Assembly (NCBI RefSeq): GCF_000425165.1
Contig: NZ_AULG01000017.1
Span: 85,735 to 149,734 of the forward strand
Origin: Photobacterium halotolerans DSM 18316
GTDB taxonomy: Bacteria > Pseudomonadota > Gammaproteobacteria > Enterobacterales > Vibrionaceae
DNA: 64,000 nucleotides
Direction: 5' to 3'
Under the pieces are notes generated by a model, which was not told the origin of the DNA, ran no database searches, and saw only the letters and a list, made by a program, of their open reading frames with translations. The position numbers and the translations under genes were made by a program. Positions 9,741 to 17,496 of this stretch are shown piece after piece (the first letter of the stretch is position 1; each line of letters starts with the position of its first letter).

Positions 9741-10388
9741 TTATTCGTTAGCAATAAGTGTCGACAATAATCGTTTTAACGTTTTCGACACAATATCCTG
9801 ATTGAAGTTTTGGTCACCACTGACCAAAGCAAACTCGAACTCCCTGAAGGTAAAAATGACCAGGTTAGCATCAATTTCAGGATACGGGCTGCCTATCAAT
9901 TCAGCCGTCTTTTCGATCAAACGCATCACTTGCAACTTATACTCACTGACTCGCTTGACCAGCATCTCAGACTGCCCAAGCGCAAACAGAAAATGGCAGC
10001 GAATTGTCAGTTGCTTACGGCGCGCCTCATCTGTCAACTCCGTCGAAATGTATTGTGTTAACAATTCGGTTAGCTGCAGAACACATGATTCACGATCCTC
10101 GGTCGTTCCTTTTGCTAGGTATTCCCTGAGTATCTTGTCCACTTGTTCCTGAATCCATTCAATCTGTTTCACTTCACGCTGGGCAAATTCTTCAAATGCG
10201 CTAAGAATCAAATGATCCATGCTTTCAAAGTAATAACTGGTCAGTGATAACCGAACCTGAGCAGCATTAGCAATATTCCGATGTGAGAGGCTGTTTAAGC
10301 CTGTAGTCGCAATCAAATCCAATGTTGCTTCAATGATTTTTTGTCGGGTAAGCTCTCCCTTTGTCGTTTTTCGAGAACTAGCTGCCAT
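9741..10388 (-). CDS. TetR-family transcriptional regulator
   Basis: A 215-residue protein. Residues 10-57 form the TetR helix-turn-helix: TRQKIIEATLDLIATTGLNS, then SHRNIANAAQVRLSLTSYYF. The rest is a helical ligand and dimer domain with no recognisable motif. It stands alone, with about 240 bases to nagZ and about 290 bases to the next small gene, so its target is not evident from context. The upstream ribosome site is weak. Confidence 0.88.
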   Translation of the reverse strand: MAASSRKTTKGELTRQKIIEATLDLIATTGLNSLSHRNIANAAQVRLSLTSYYFESMDHLILSAFEEFAQREVKQIEWIQEQVDKILREYLAKGTTEDRESCVLQLTELLTQYISTELTDEARRKQLTIRCHFLFALGQSEMLVKRVSEYKLQVMRLIEKTAELIGSPYPEIDANLVIFTFREFEFALVSGDQNFNQDIVSKTLKRLLSTLIANE

Positions 10389-10601
10389 CTCGACTTATCC
10401 TTGATGTTTATGAAAAGTAAAAGTTTGCATTCATGGCAATAATATCGAAAACACTTCATTACATAAACTCCAGTGTTTCACTTTTGGTCAGCATGCCCAT
10501 ACTTGCCAGCCCGGAGCTTCTCACCGACAGATTTTTGGCACCATACAGGTGAATTTCTGTACAGTTAATTGCCTGATTTTTGTCTGAAAATCTGTAAAAA
10601 A

Positions 10602-10627
10602 AATCCCCGAGCAATGCTCAGGGATTG
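10602..10627 (-). terminator. Rho-independent terminator of the small membrane gene
   Basis: The minus-strand transcript would read AATCCCTGAGC-AT-GCTCGGGGATT followed by a run of T residues (the plus strand shows A8 at 10596-10603). It lies about 55 bases after the stop of the 35-residue frame at 10682-10789, which supports that gene being real. Confidence 0.75.
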
Positions 10628-10681
10628 ATATGTAAGGAGGCGTTCTTATACCGCCAGATGTTAGTGAATCTCTGTGCTAAC

Positions 10682-10789
10682 TTACAGTGATTTACTGGAG
10701 TAGTTAATGTTCTTGCAGGTTTTCTTTTCTTTTAATACAACCACAATCCCGCCAACAATAAACGCCATTACCAGTAGTGTCTCGAACAT
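10682..10789 (-). CDS. Putative 35-residue single-pass membrane protein
   Basis: Minus-strand translation from ATG 10789 gives MFETLLVMAFIVGGIVVVLK, then a short tail with four Lys and one Cys ending in SSKSL. The first 19 residues are one membrane helix and the tail obeys the positive-inside rule. GGGGAAAG lies three bases upstream of the ATG and a good terminator follows the stop. Start, membrane helix, ribosome site and terminator together make a coherent small gene. I do not recognise the family. The alternative is an untranslated RNA or a chance frame. Confidence 0.6.
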   Translation of the reverse strand: MFETLLVMAFIVGGIVVVLKEKKTCKNINYSSKSL

Positions 10790-11157
10790 AACTTTCCCCA
10801 AATTCAGATAATCACTGCAGTCTTAAACGACCAGCCAAGAAAAAATAAACAGAGCAGCTAAAATCTACATAAAAGTAGTTTTTCAGTCTCCGGTCAGGCG
10901 GTTATCAGTTCAGGCAGCACATCCGAAAGGGACTCAGTATCAATAGCATACTGAGAAAAAGGTTCAAATCCGGCTTTCCAACTGAAAGTTTGCTATAACA
11001 TTCCGGCGACTAATTTTTAGCCACGCGTATTTTGCGCTTTATTCGCACAAAGTTCCAGCAAAATTTGCCTTATGATTCTTTGATTTTGATATAAGTTTAA
11101 CTAATAAAAAATGCGGCCCGAGTGGACCGCATTTCATTTATCTATCTGCCTGATGCA
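10790..11157. other. Intergenic region upstream of the small membrane gene
   Basis: A 368-base stretch holding the promoter of the small gene (minus) and, at 11104-11134, the terminator of the CDF gene. No further coding frame with a ribosome site was seen. The sequence is AT-rich near 11080-11110. Confidence 0.5.
11104..11134 (-). terminator. Terminator of the CDF transporter gene
   Basis: On the minus strand the stem AAATGCGG/CCGCATTT, with further GC pairs inside it, is followed by TTTTTTATTAG. It starts about 24 bases after the stop codon of the 11158-12072 gene. Confidence 0.75.
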
Positions 11158-12072
11158 TTACAGCCAGCGTTTTTGACCGGTAAATGTGACAGACAGCCAT
11201 GTATCACCCAGCTCGCCTTTCAATTTATCCCACAATAATTGACGAATCTTGTCCTGGCGCTTTGTGGTCCAGTATTTATCGTCTTTTACAAGGATGTTGA
11301 TTTCCAGATCGTACTGACGACCTGTTTTAGCAAAATGGTGAGTATAGTCATCGAAGTTGTACTGTTTAGACAGATCTTCAATCACACTATCCACCCGGTT
11401 CTGCACCTGATCATGAGGAGCAACCAACAGCACCTCACGCAAGTTACGGCGTAAAACCTTAATCGGCAGGACCGACGCAGCAATCGCCATTGCAGAGACC
11501 AGAATGGGATCGACATAAGCATTCCAATGTGAATAGCCTATTTTGTCGAACACCATTACCAGCATAAAACCAACTAAAATTGCGGCACTCAAGATGCCAT
11601 CGACCAACCATTCCTGTGAGTCGACCCGAACGAGTTCGGAGTCTACCTTACGGGCAATGTGAGTTTCCGTGAAATAGATGCCAAAACAACTGATGGTAGA
11701 CAACACTGCGTATACCATTGCATGTTCCAGCACAACTTCATGGCCACCGTTGACAATGGTTTGCACACCACTAACGAGTGCAAACAAACAGGTTACCAAG
11801 ATGAGCAAGCCATTGACGACATTGATCAAAGGTTCGATGTGGGCGTAACCAAACTGGAAGTGGTTATCGTCCGGTCTTGAGACCAGGTAGGCGGTATACA
11901 GACTCAGGCCTGTCATACCCATACTCAGAAAAGAGAACATGCCGTCGAGCAGAATCGCACTAGATCCCACATACAACCCATAACCTATACCCATAGTGGC
12001 AAGCAGGACCGTACCGGCAAGAGACATTTTCAGTGCCAGACGTTCCTTACTAATTTTACGGCTGATAGCCAT
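11158..12072 (-). CDS. Cation diffusion facilitator family transporter
   Basis: A 304-residue protein with about six membrane helices in residues 10-210, then a cytoplasmic C-terminal domain. CDF proteins exchange divalent metals (Zn, Fe, Mn, Co) for protons. Helix 2 has the metal-site Asp in SSAILLDGMFSF (near 38-49), and helix 5 has VRVDSQEWLVDGILSA (near 148-163), where acidic residues sit at the second metal ligand positions. The usual His-x3-Asp pair is not obvious, so the specificity is uncertain. The GAGGAGGAA ribosome site is strong. It is a monocistronic unit with a terminator after it. Confidence 0.88.
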   Translation of the reverse strand: MAISRKISKERLALKMSLAGTVLLATMGIGYGLYVGSSAILLDGMFSFLSMGMTGLSLYTAYLVSRPDDNHFQFGYAHIEPLINVVNGLLILVTCLFALVSGVQTIVNGGHEVVLEHAMVYAVLSTISCFGIYFTETHIARKVDSELVRVDSQEWLVDGILSAAILVGFMLVMVFDKIGYSHWNAYVDPILVSAMAIAASVLPIKVLRRNLREVLLVAPHDQVQNRVDSVIEDLSKQYNFDDYTHHFAKTGRQYDLEINILVKDDKYWTTKRQDKIRQLLWDKLKGELGDTWLSVTFTGQKRWL

Positions 12073-12199
12073 AAATTCCTCCTCATTTTTCCCAAAGTGT
12101 TGATATCAGTATCAGCTTTAAACGGTTGACCTATAGTCAGTCAACCATTGAAGCATGACGATTTAATGAACCTGCGAAACTCGCTTTGGTGGCCGACAC

Positions 12200-12628
12200 T
12201 CAATCGAGTGCTTCTTCAAGCCATTGCAAAAACGCAGGTTTTCGTAATGCGGTGTTCAAGGTAGCCTGCTGGCGCCCTTTTCTGAAAACCAGAACAGTCG
12301 GAACACCTCTTACTCTGTAGCGCTTTGCCAGATCCGGATGCTGATTAACATTCACCCTGACAAAACGGTATTGCTTTTTCTGTTTGGCGACTTGCTCAAC
12401 CACTGGCTTAAATGCCTGACAGGGAGCACAATTATTACCCCAAAACGTCACTACCACCGGTTTGGGACTTTGAATCAGCATAGCAAAGTTCTTACTGTCT
12501 GCTTCAACCGGGCCGCTATCCAACACTGCTCTGGAACAATGTGTGCATGAGACGGTATTCGACAACGAAGAGGTCTGCAGAGACACTGCCTTCTGACAAT
12601 GTGGGCAGCTCACAGTAAAGCTTGGCAT
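12200..12628 (-). CDS. trxC: Thioredoxin 2 (zinc-ribbon thioredoxin)
   Basis: A 142-residue protein. Residues 1-35 hold two zinc-binding pairs (CPHC near 8 and CTHC near 28), the mark of TrxC. A thioredoxin fold follows with the cis-Pro region VRGVPTVLVF near 105. The active site reads NNCAPCQAF instead of the usual WCGPC, so the Trp is lost and Gly is Ala. This keeps both redox cysteines but could shift redox potential or partners. TrxC reduces cytoplasmic disulfides under oxidative stress. Confidence 0.92.
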   Translation of the reverse strand: MPSFTVSCPHCQKAVSLQTSSLSNTVSCTHCSRAVLDSGPVEADSKNFAMLIQSPKPVVVTFWGNNCAPCQAFKPVVEQVAKQKKQYRFVRVNVNQHPDLAKRYRVRGVPTVLVFRKGRQQATLNTALRKPAFLQWLEEALD

Positions 12629-12796
12629 GTTTTCCCTATTTCCCGGCCTGCTCTTTGTTGCTCAGACAGGCCGTCTGATACAAATTTTCGCCAGTATACC
12701 ACAACTTATAAAAAACCAGGATAACGGCAAGTACCAGCCCCGTTAACTTAACTCAATATCACAGAGTGGGACAAGCCGCTGTTTCTGCCGCCAAAT

Positions 12797-13261
12797 TCAA
12801 AAATCAGTGCGCTGCAACTGAAGCCGTTCAATATCGCTGAAAAATGAGATAATCTTGGCCCGACTGACACTGTACATGAACTTAGAGCCATCACACATTT
12901 CAGAATCGGCTATTTTTATCTGGGGCGATTTCAGCTGCATGAACTCGCAGGCAGCCTGTTCTTCACACGCAAGATCTCTCTCGTCGTTCAGTGTTTGCCA
13001 ATAGTCAGCAAAATGATTCAACGCTGTATCCAACTGCTGGTAATTTTCCGAACTTAGCTCTGGCCGAAGAACTTTCAGTTCCTTTTTTCGCTCAGTCAGG
13101 AAAATGTTGAAGTTCTCAGCGTAACTGTCTATGGCTGAATGACTGTAACATGCCTGCTGCACATATCTCTCTTGCTGGGCATAGACATTATCGCCACCAC
13201 GTTGAGAAGAACAGGCAGATGCAGTAAAGCAGGCAATAAAGACAATAAAATACAACTTCAT
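12797..13261 (-). CDS. Putative lipoprotein of unknown function
   Basis: A 154-residue protein. A signal peptide of the lipoprotein kind ends in TASAC (Cys at 17). The mature part is helical, rich in Glu, Gln and Lys, and has three further pairs of Cys-containing positions (for example DLACEEQAACEFM and SEMCDG). No family recognised. It stands alone between trxC and the MOSC gene, on the same strand. Confidence 0.7.
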   Translation of the reverse strand: MKLYFIVFIACFTASACSSQRGGDNVYAQQERYVQQACYSHSAIDSYAENFNIFLTERKKELKVLRPELSSENYQQLDTALNHFADYWQTLNDERDLACEEQAACEFMQLKSPQIKIADSEMCDGSKFMYSVSRAKIISFFSDIERLQLQRTDF

Positions 13262-13453
13262 TTCTCACACTTCCCGTTCCTGAATCCGGGCAGCGTCAGC
13301 ACATTGCTGCCCTTCATATATAGAAAAGTATGCCTGAAATACCCTGTTCAACACGCCCAAAGACCGCGATTTCTTAGCACTGAGACATCTTGATATCTAT
13401 TGAGAAAACGGCGTCTGTGAAAACTATGACACAGAAACCGACGCCTGAGAAAC

Positions 13454-13903
13454 CTAAGACTCAGCCTGAGTAACAAGCTGCACACTGTTCCCCAGTTGAA
13501 TATCGCCGTCTGATAACACACGGCAGCATACTCCACCGCGCCATTCCGGCCTGAGCGCCTGAGTCATCCCCTGAAATTGCTCATCCATACGGGGGCAGGG
13601 ATCGGTTTCTCGTGTAATTTGAAGCTGCAAGCTACCAATCGCGATGACATCGCCGACATTGCGTTCGGAAAAGCGTATCCCCTCCACCAGCAGATTGGCT
13701 CGGCGGATGGTCCAGGGCAATGTCTCCCCCACTTCACCACAGGCATCTTGCCAGGAATCAAGCGACAATACTGTCACCTGTCGCTTACCGGGTTTACCAC
13801 GAAAGTCACCTTCTACACCGTTTTCACAGCTTACATTGACTTGATTTAATTCTTCCATAACAGCACGTGACGCTTTACGTCTGGCGATTCCAATCAACTT
13901 CAT
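13454..13903 (-). CDS. MOSC-domain protein
   Basis: A 149-residue protein made almost only of a MOSC domain (the C-terminal sulfur-carrier domain of Moco sulfurases). Motifs include GVEGDFRGKPGKRQVT near 28-43, RRANLLVEGI near 66, and the conserved Cys region TDPCPRMDEQF with a following GGVCCRVL. MOSC proteins of this size (YiiM-like) handle sulfur on a cysteine or reduce N-hydroxylated compounds. Start at ATG 13903 (MKLIGIARR) with AGGGAGA upstream; a 12-residue extension to 13939 has less support. Confidence 0.85.
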   Translation of the reverse strand: MKLIGIARRKASRAVMEELNQVNVSCENGVEGDFRGKPGKRQVTVLSLDSWQDACGEVGETLPWTIRRANLLVEGIRFSERNVGDVIAIGSLQLQITRETDPCPRMDEQFQGMTQALRPEWRGGVCCRVLSDGDIQLGNSVQLVTQAES

Positions 13904-14204
13904 CCAAACATCTCCCTGACACCCATAAAAATACAGCATTTAACACTGGAAAATAACCTGCTGTACCGAATTCTTTACTATGTTGGCAATGCGCTACCAA
14001 CGCATTTTTTAACACTTTGATTACAATTAGAAGTGTTCGCCACTCCATGTATGTAAAACACCTACTATACCCAAAAATGCCAGGTTGCAGCGAAACTTAT
14101 TGCAACATTGAAGATGAATGGGATAGCCAGGGTTAGCAATACACAATTAACAATAGTGACTTTTCTGCCCTAATGGTTTCGGGCAGTGACAGAAGGAGCT
14201 TGAT
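13904..14204. other. Intergenic region upstream of the 2-oxoacid dehydrogenase operon
   Basis: A 301-base divergent region. A six-base stem (CTGCCC at 14165-14170 with GGGCAG at 14181-14186) sits just before the ribosome site of the E1 alpha gene and would fold in its leader. No LiuR-type operator like the one at 47991-48029 was seen here, so this operon may be under other control. Confidence 0.45.
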
Positions 14205-15293
14205 ATGAATGTTCAAGCCACAAGCATGCACCGCTACTTAGATTATCAGGGGCAACTGCTCTCGCCTCTCCCGGCATGGGCGGATATCCCTACGCTGCAA
14301 GGCTTTTACCGGGACATGGTGCTGACCAGAGTTTACGACAATAAAGCTGTCGCGCTTCAGCGCACAGGTAAACTTGGGACCTACCCATCCCATTTAGGAT
14401 CCGAGGCCATAGGTATTGCTGTTGGCCGCGCCCTCAGACAAGACGATGTGTTTGTGCCTTACTACCGCGACATGCCTGCAATGTGGGCGCGCGGAATAGT
14501 AATGGAAAAAAATCTCCAATACTGGGGCGGTGACGAGCGAGGCAGCGATTTCGCGTTTAACGACCAGCCCTGTCGTGATCTGCCTTTTTGTGTGCCTATT
14601 GCCACGCAATGCACGCATGCTGTTGGCGTTGCAGCGGCACTGAAAATCCAGGGTGGCCATCATGCTGCACTCGTCACCTGTGGTGATGGTGCAACATCAA
14701 AAGGGGATTTTTTAGAATCCATCAATTGCGCCGGTGCCTGGAACATCCCTTTGGTGTTTGTGATTAACAATAATCAGTGGGCAATTTCTGTGCCCCGCAA
14801 GTTACAGTGCGGCGCCGAGTTTCTGTCGGATAAAGCCAAAGGGGCCGGCATACCCGGCATCACTGTCGACGGTAATGACATCATCGCCATGTATGACATC
14901 ATTATCAAAAGTCTGGACCGAGCGCGAAAAGGTAAAGGTGCGACCTTAATTGAAGCCGTCAGTTATCGCTTAGGTGATCACACTACCGCTGACGATGCCA
15001 GCCGCTACCGGAGTGAAGATGAACTGCAGCAAGCCTGGCAGTATGAGCCGGTCAAACGCCTGAAAGCGTTTCTTGTGTCGCAAAGCGCCTGGTCTGAAGA
15101 CGATGAAAAACACTGGCTGGCTCAGTGCCGTAAAATCGTGGAAGAAGCCGTAGAGCGCTATCTTGCCATTGCTCCTCAACCTCCTGAGGCTGCTTTCGAT
15201 TATCTGTATGAACAACCCACTGATGACATGCATCCCCAGCGGGATGCCATTATCAATAAAGCAATGCGCATGCAGGGAGGTCGTCATGGCTGA
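14205..15293 (+). CDS. pdhA: 2-oxoacid dehydrogenase E1 alpha subunit (pyruvate dehydrogenase-like)
   Basis: A 362-residue thiamine-diphosphate enzyme subunit. The N-terminal part has LQRTGKLGTYPSHLGSEA and VFVPYYRDMPAMWARG. The ThDP motif is GDGATSKGDFLESINCAG near residue 160-177, ending INNNQWAIS near 188. The alpha subunit, with beta, decarboxylates a 2-oxoacid and passes the acyl group to E2 lipoyl. Sequence style fits the PdhA group of Gammaproteobacteria; a role in branched-chain 2-oxoacid oxidation is possible since the rest of that pathway lies in this window. No E3 gene follows, so a shared dihydrolipoamide dehydrogenase must serve it. AAGGAG precedes the start. It overlaps the next gene by eight bases. 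Confidence 0.9.
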   Translation: MNVQATSMHRYLDYQGQLLSPLPAWADIPTLQGFYRDMVLTRVYDNKAVALQRTGKLGTYPSHLGSEAIGIAVGRALRQDDVFVPYYRDMPAMWARGIVMEKNLQYWGGDERGSDFAFNDQPCRDLPFCVPIATQCTHAVGVAAALKIQGGHHAALVTCGDGATSKGDFLESINCAGAWNIPLVFVINNNQWAISVPRKLQCGAEFLSDKAKGAGIPGITVDGNDIIAMYDIIIKSLDRARKGKGATLIEAVSYRLGDHTTADDASRYRSEDELQQAWQYEPVKRLKAFLVSQSAWSEDDEKHWLAQCRKIVEEAVERYLAIAPQPPEAAFDYLYEQPTDDMHPQRDAIINKAMRMQGGRHG

Positions 15294-16269
15294 GATTACC
15301 ATGCTGGAAGCCGTCAACCTCGCTCTGCATCACGAAATGGCCAGGGATCCCAACGTGGTCATACTGGGTGAAGATGTGGGTGATAACGGCGGTGTCTTTC
15401 GTGCCACCGTAGGTCTGAAGAAGGAATTTGGTCTTAAGCGTGTGATTGACACACCATTAGCTGAATCTCTGATTGGCGGTGTCACTATAGGGATGGCAAG
15501 CCAGGGGTTACGCCCGGTCGCTGAATTTCAATTTCAGGGCTTTGTCTTCCCTGCGCTTGAACATCTGATCTGCCATGCTGCTCGCTGGCGTAACCGTACC
15601 CGTGGCCGGCTCACCTGCCCGGCCGTTTTCCGCGCTCCTTTCGGGGGTGGAATTCATGCCCCGGAGCATCACTCAGAAAGTGTTGAGGCGATTTTTGCCC
15701 ACACTCCGGGTTTGAAAGTGGTTATTCCTTCATCACCGAAACGTGCCTATGGCCTGCTGCTCGCGGCTATCCGCAGTAATGACCCCGTTATGTTCTTCGA
15801 ACCTAAACGCATCTACCGGACAGTAAAATCAGAGGTCATCGACAACGGCGAAGCACTTCCGCTCGATACCTGTTTCACACTGCGTAAAGGACGAGATCTG
15901 ACATTAGTCACCTGGGGAGCCTGCGTTGTCGAAAGCCTGGACGCAGTGAATGAACTCTCCAAAATGGGCATTGAAGCCGAAGTCATTGATCTGGCCTCAA
16001 TCAAACCCATCGACATTAATACCATTATTGCCTCGCTGGAAAAAACCGGTCGATTGCTGGTGGTGCATGAAGCCAGTAAAACCTGTGGTGTCGGTGCCGA
16101 GTTGCTGGCACAGGTGTCTGAGAAGGCATTGTGCCTGTTAAAAGCGCCACCCATTCGGGTAACGGGTATGGATACTGTCATGCCTTATTACCGCAATGAA
16201 GAGTATTTCATGATTAATAAAGACGATATTGTCATTGCGGCCAAACAACTTGTGGAGGGATGGAAATGA
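15286..16269 (+). CDS. pdhB: 2-oxoacid dehydrogenase E1 beta subunit
   Basis: A 327-residue transketolase-like subunit that forms the E1 alpha2-beta2 enzyme. It shows LGEDVGDNGGVFRAT near 24-38, the Glu-containing TPLAESLIGGVTIGMA near 52-67 that activates the thiamine cofactor, and the C-terminal transketolase domain with DLASIKPIDINTI. Start at ATG 15286 (MAEITMLEAVN), with AGGGAGG upstream and an eight-base overlap with the E1 alpha gene, which suggests translational coupling. A longer frame reaching back to 15163 is a by-product of the overlap. Confidence 0.92.
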   Translation: MAEITMLEAVNLALHHEMARDPNVVILGEDVGDNGGVFRATVGLKKEFGLKRVIDTPLAESLIGGVTIGMASQGLRPVAEFQFQGFVFPALEHLICHAARWRNRTRGRLTCPAVFRAPFGGGIHAPEHHSESVEAIFAHTPGLKVVIPSSPKRAYGLLLAAIRSNDPVMFFEPKRIYRTVKSEVIDNGEALPLDTCFTLRKGRDLTLVTWGACVVESLDAVNELSKMGIEAEVIDLASIKPIDINTIIASLEKTGRLLVVHEASKTCGVGAELLAQVSEKALCLLKAPPIRVTGMDTVMPYYRNEEYFMINKDDIVIAAKQLVEGWK

Positions 16270-17423
16270 AGACGTTTTCCTTGCCGGATCTGGGCGAAGG
16301 ACTCGCCGAATCTGAAATTATTGAATGGCATGTCAGCGTTGGCGATACCGTGGAAGTTGATCAGGTCGTGCTGACAGTTGAAACAGCAAAAGCCACGGTT
16401 GAAGTACCCGCGCCCTACAGTGGCACCATCGTAAGCCGACACGGCAACGAAGGCGATGTCATTACTATAGGCAGCCTGCTGCTGGAAATCGACGAAACAA
16501 ATTCTACCGATGCCGGTGTTGAAAAAGCCAGCCAATCGGAAAAAGAACAACGTGCCGATGCCGCCACTGTGGTGGGCAACGTTTCTCACCACGCACAGAG
16601 CGTCAGCGTTGATGAATTTTGGGTTGGCAGTCAGGTAAAACCATCATCAGAACAGATCAGCGCCTTACCTGCCGCCCGCATGCTGGCTCAGAAACTGGGG
16701 GTAAACCTTAAGCAGATCAACGGAAGCGGACCTAATGGCGTCATTGTCGAAGCCGATGTCTACCGGGCCTGCGATCAGCAACTGCCGGGCACTGAAGTGC
16801 TAAAAGGCGCTCGCCGTACTATGGTCGGCAGCATGACAGAAGCCCATCAGCAGGTCGCTGCGGTTACCATCACAGAAGAAGCACTGCTGGACAAATGGCC
16901 GAAAGACGAAGACATCACCACCCGTATTATTCAGGCCATCGTCTCTGCCTGTGAACAAGAATCGGCTTTGAATGCCTGGTTTGATGCCGAAACCATGACG
17001 CGCTGCGTGCACAATAAAGTCAATATTGGTATCGCGGTAGACAGTCCGCATGGTCTGTATGTTCCGGTACTCAGGGATGCAGGCAGTCTGAATCCCAAAG
17101 CCATCCGGCGCTGGATAGACGAAACAGCAGAAGGTATCAGGGCCAGGAAAATAGGCCGGGAAGAGTTTCAGCATGCCACCATCACACTGTCTAACTTCGG
17201 TGCGATTGCGGGCATTTATGCAACGCCGGTCGTCACTCCGCCACAGGTGGCCATTGTAGGGGCCGGCCGGCTCATTGATAAACTCGTGATGAAAGATAAT
17301 AAACCGCTTTCTGTAAAAGCCATGCCATTGTCAGTGACCTTTGATCACAGAGCCTGCACCGGGGGCGAAGCTGCCCGGTTTGTCAGAGCCCTTGTTCAAC
17401 ACCTGTCAAAACCGCATGGTTAA
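16266..17423 (+). CDS. pdhC: 2-oxoacid dehydrogenase E2, dihydrolipoamide acyltransferase
   Basis: A 385-residue protein. Domains in order: one lipoyl domain (about 1-76, lipoyl Lys in ETAKATVEV), a short linker, a peripheral subunit-binding domain (about 136-170, PAARMLAQKLGVN), and the catalytic acyltransferase domain (about 185-385). The catalytic motif reads FDHRACTGGEAARF: the His and Arg are kept, but the usual Asp of HRxxDG is Thr. Start at ATG 16266 is preferred because GGAGGGA lies seven bases upstream and it makes an ATGA overlap with the beta gene; ATG 16260 would sit on the ribosome site. Confidence 0.9.
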   Translation: MKTFSLPDLGEGLAESEIIEWHVSVGDTVEVDQVVLTVETAKATVEVPAPYSGTIVSRHGNEGDVITIGSLLLEIDETNSTDAGVEKASQSEKEQRADAATVVGNVSHHAQSVSVDEFWVGSQVKPSSEQISALPAARMLAQKLGVNLKQINGSGPNGVIVEADVYRACDQQLPGTEVLKGARRTMVGSMTEAHQQVAAVTITEEALLDKWPKDEDITTRIIQAIVSACEQESALNAWFDAETMTRCVHNKVNIGIAVDSPHGLYVPVLRDAGSLNPKAIRRWIDETAEGIRARKIGREEFQHATITLSNFGAIAGIYATPVVTPPQVAIVGAGRLIDKLVMKDNKPLSVKAMPLSVTFDHRACTGGEAARFVRALVQHLSKPHG

Positions 17424-17448
17424 CGCATAAAAAGTTAACGCATAAAAA
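17419..17448 (+). repeat. Perfect 15-base tandem duplication at the end of the E2 gene
   Basis: GTTAACGCATAAAAA occurs twice with no spacer (17419-17433 and 17434-17448). The first copy contains the stop codon of the E2 gene and the second leads into the terminator stem. Confidence 0.85.
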
Positions 17449-17478
17449 AACAGGCCAGTGCAAGCTGGCCTGTTTTTC
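17446..17478. terminator. Bidirectional terminator between E2 and the DEAD-box helicase
   Basis: A 13-base stem (AAAAACAGGCCAG/CTGGCCTGTTTTT) with a six-base loop, with A-run on one side and T-run on the other, serves both convergent genes. Confidence 0.88.
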
Positions 17479-17496
17479 TTCAGTTCTGTTCTTCAG

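Noticed and set aside
15163..15285. Longer start for the E1 beta gene
   Set aside because: The extra 41 residues are the E1 alpha coding sequence read in another frame; ATG 15286 has AGGGAGG upstream and matches the family.
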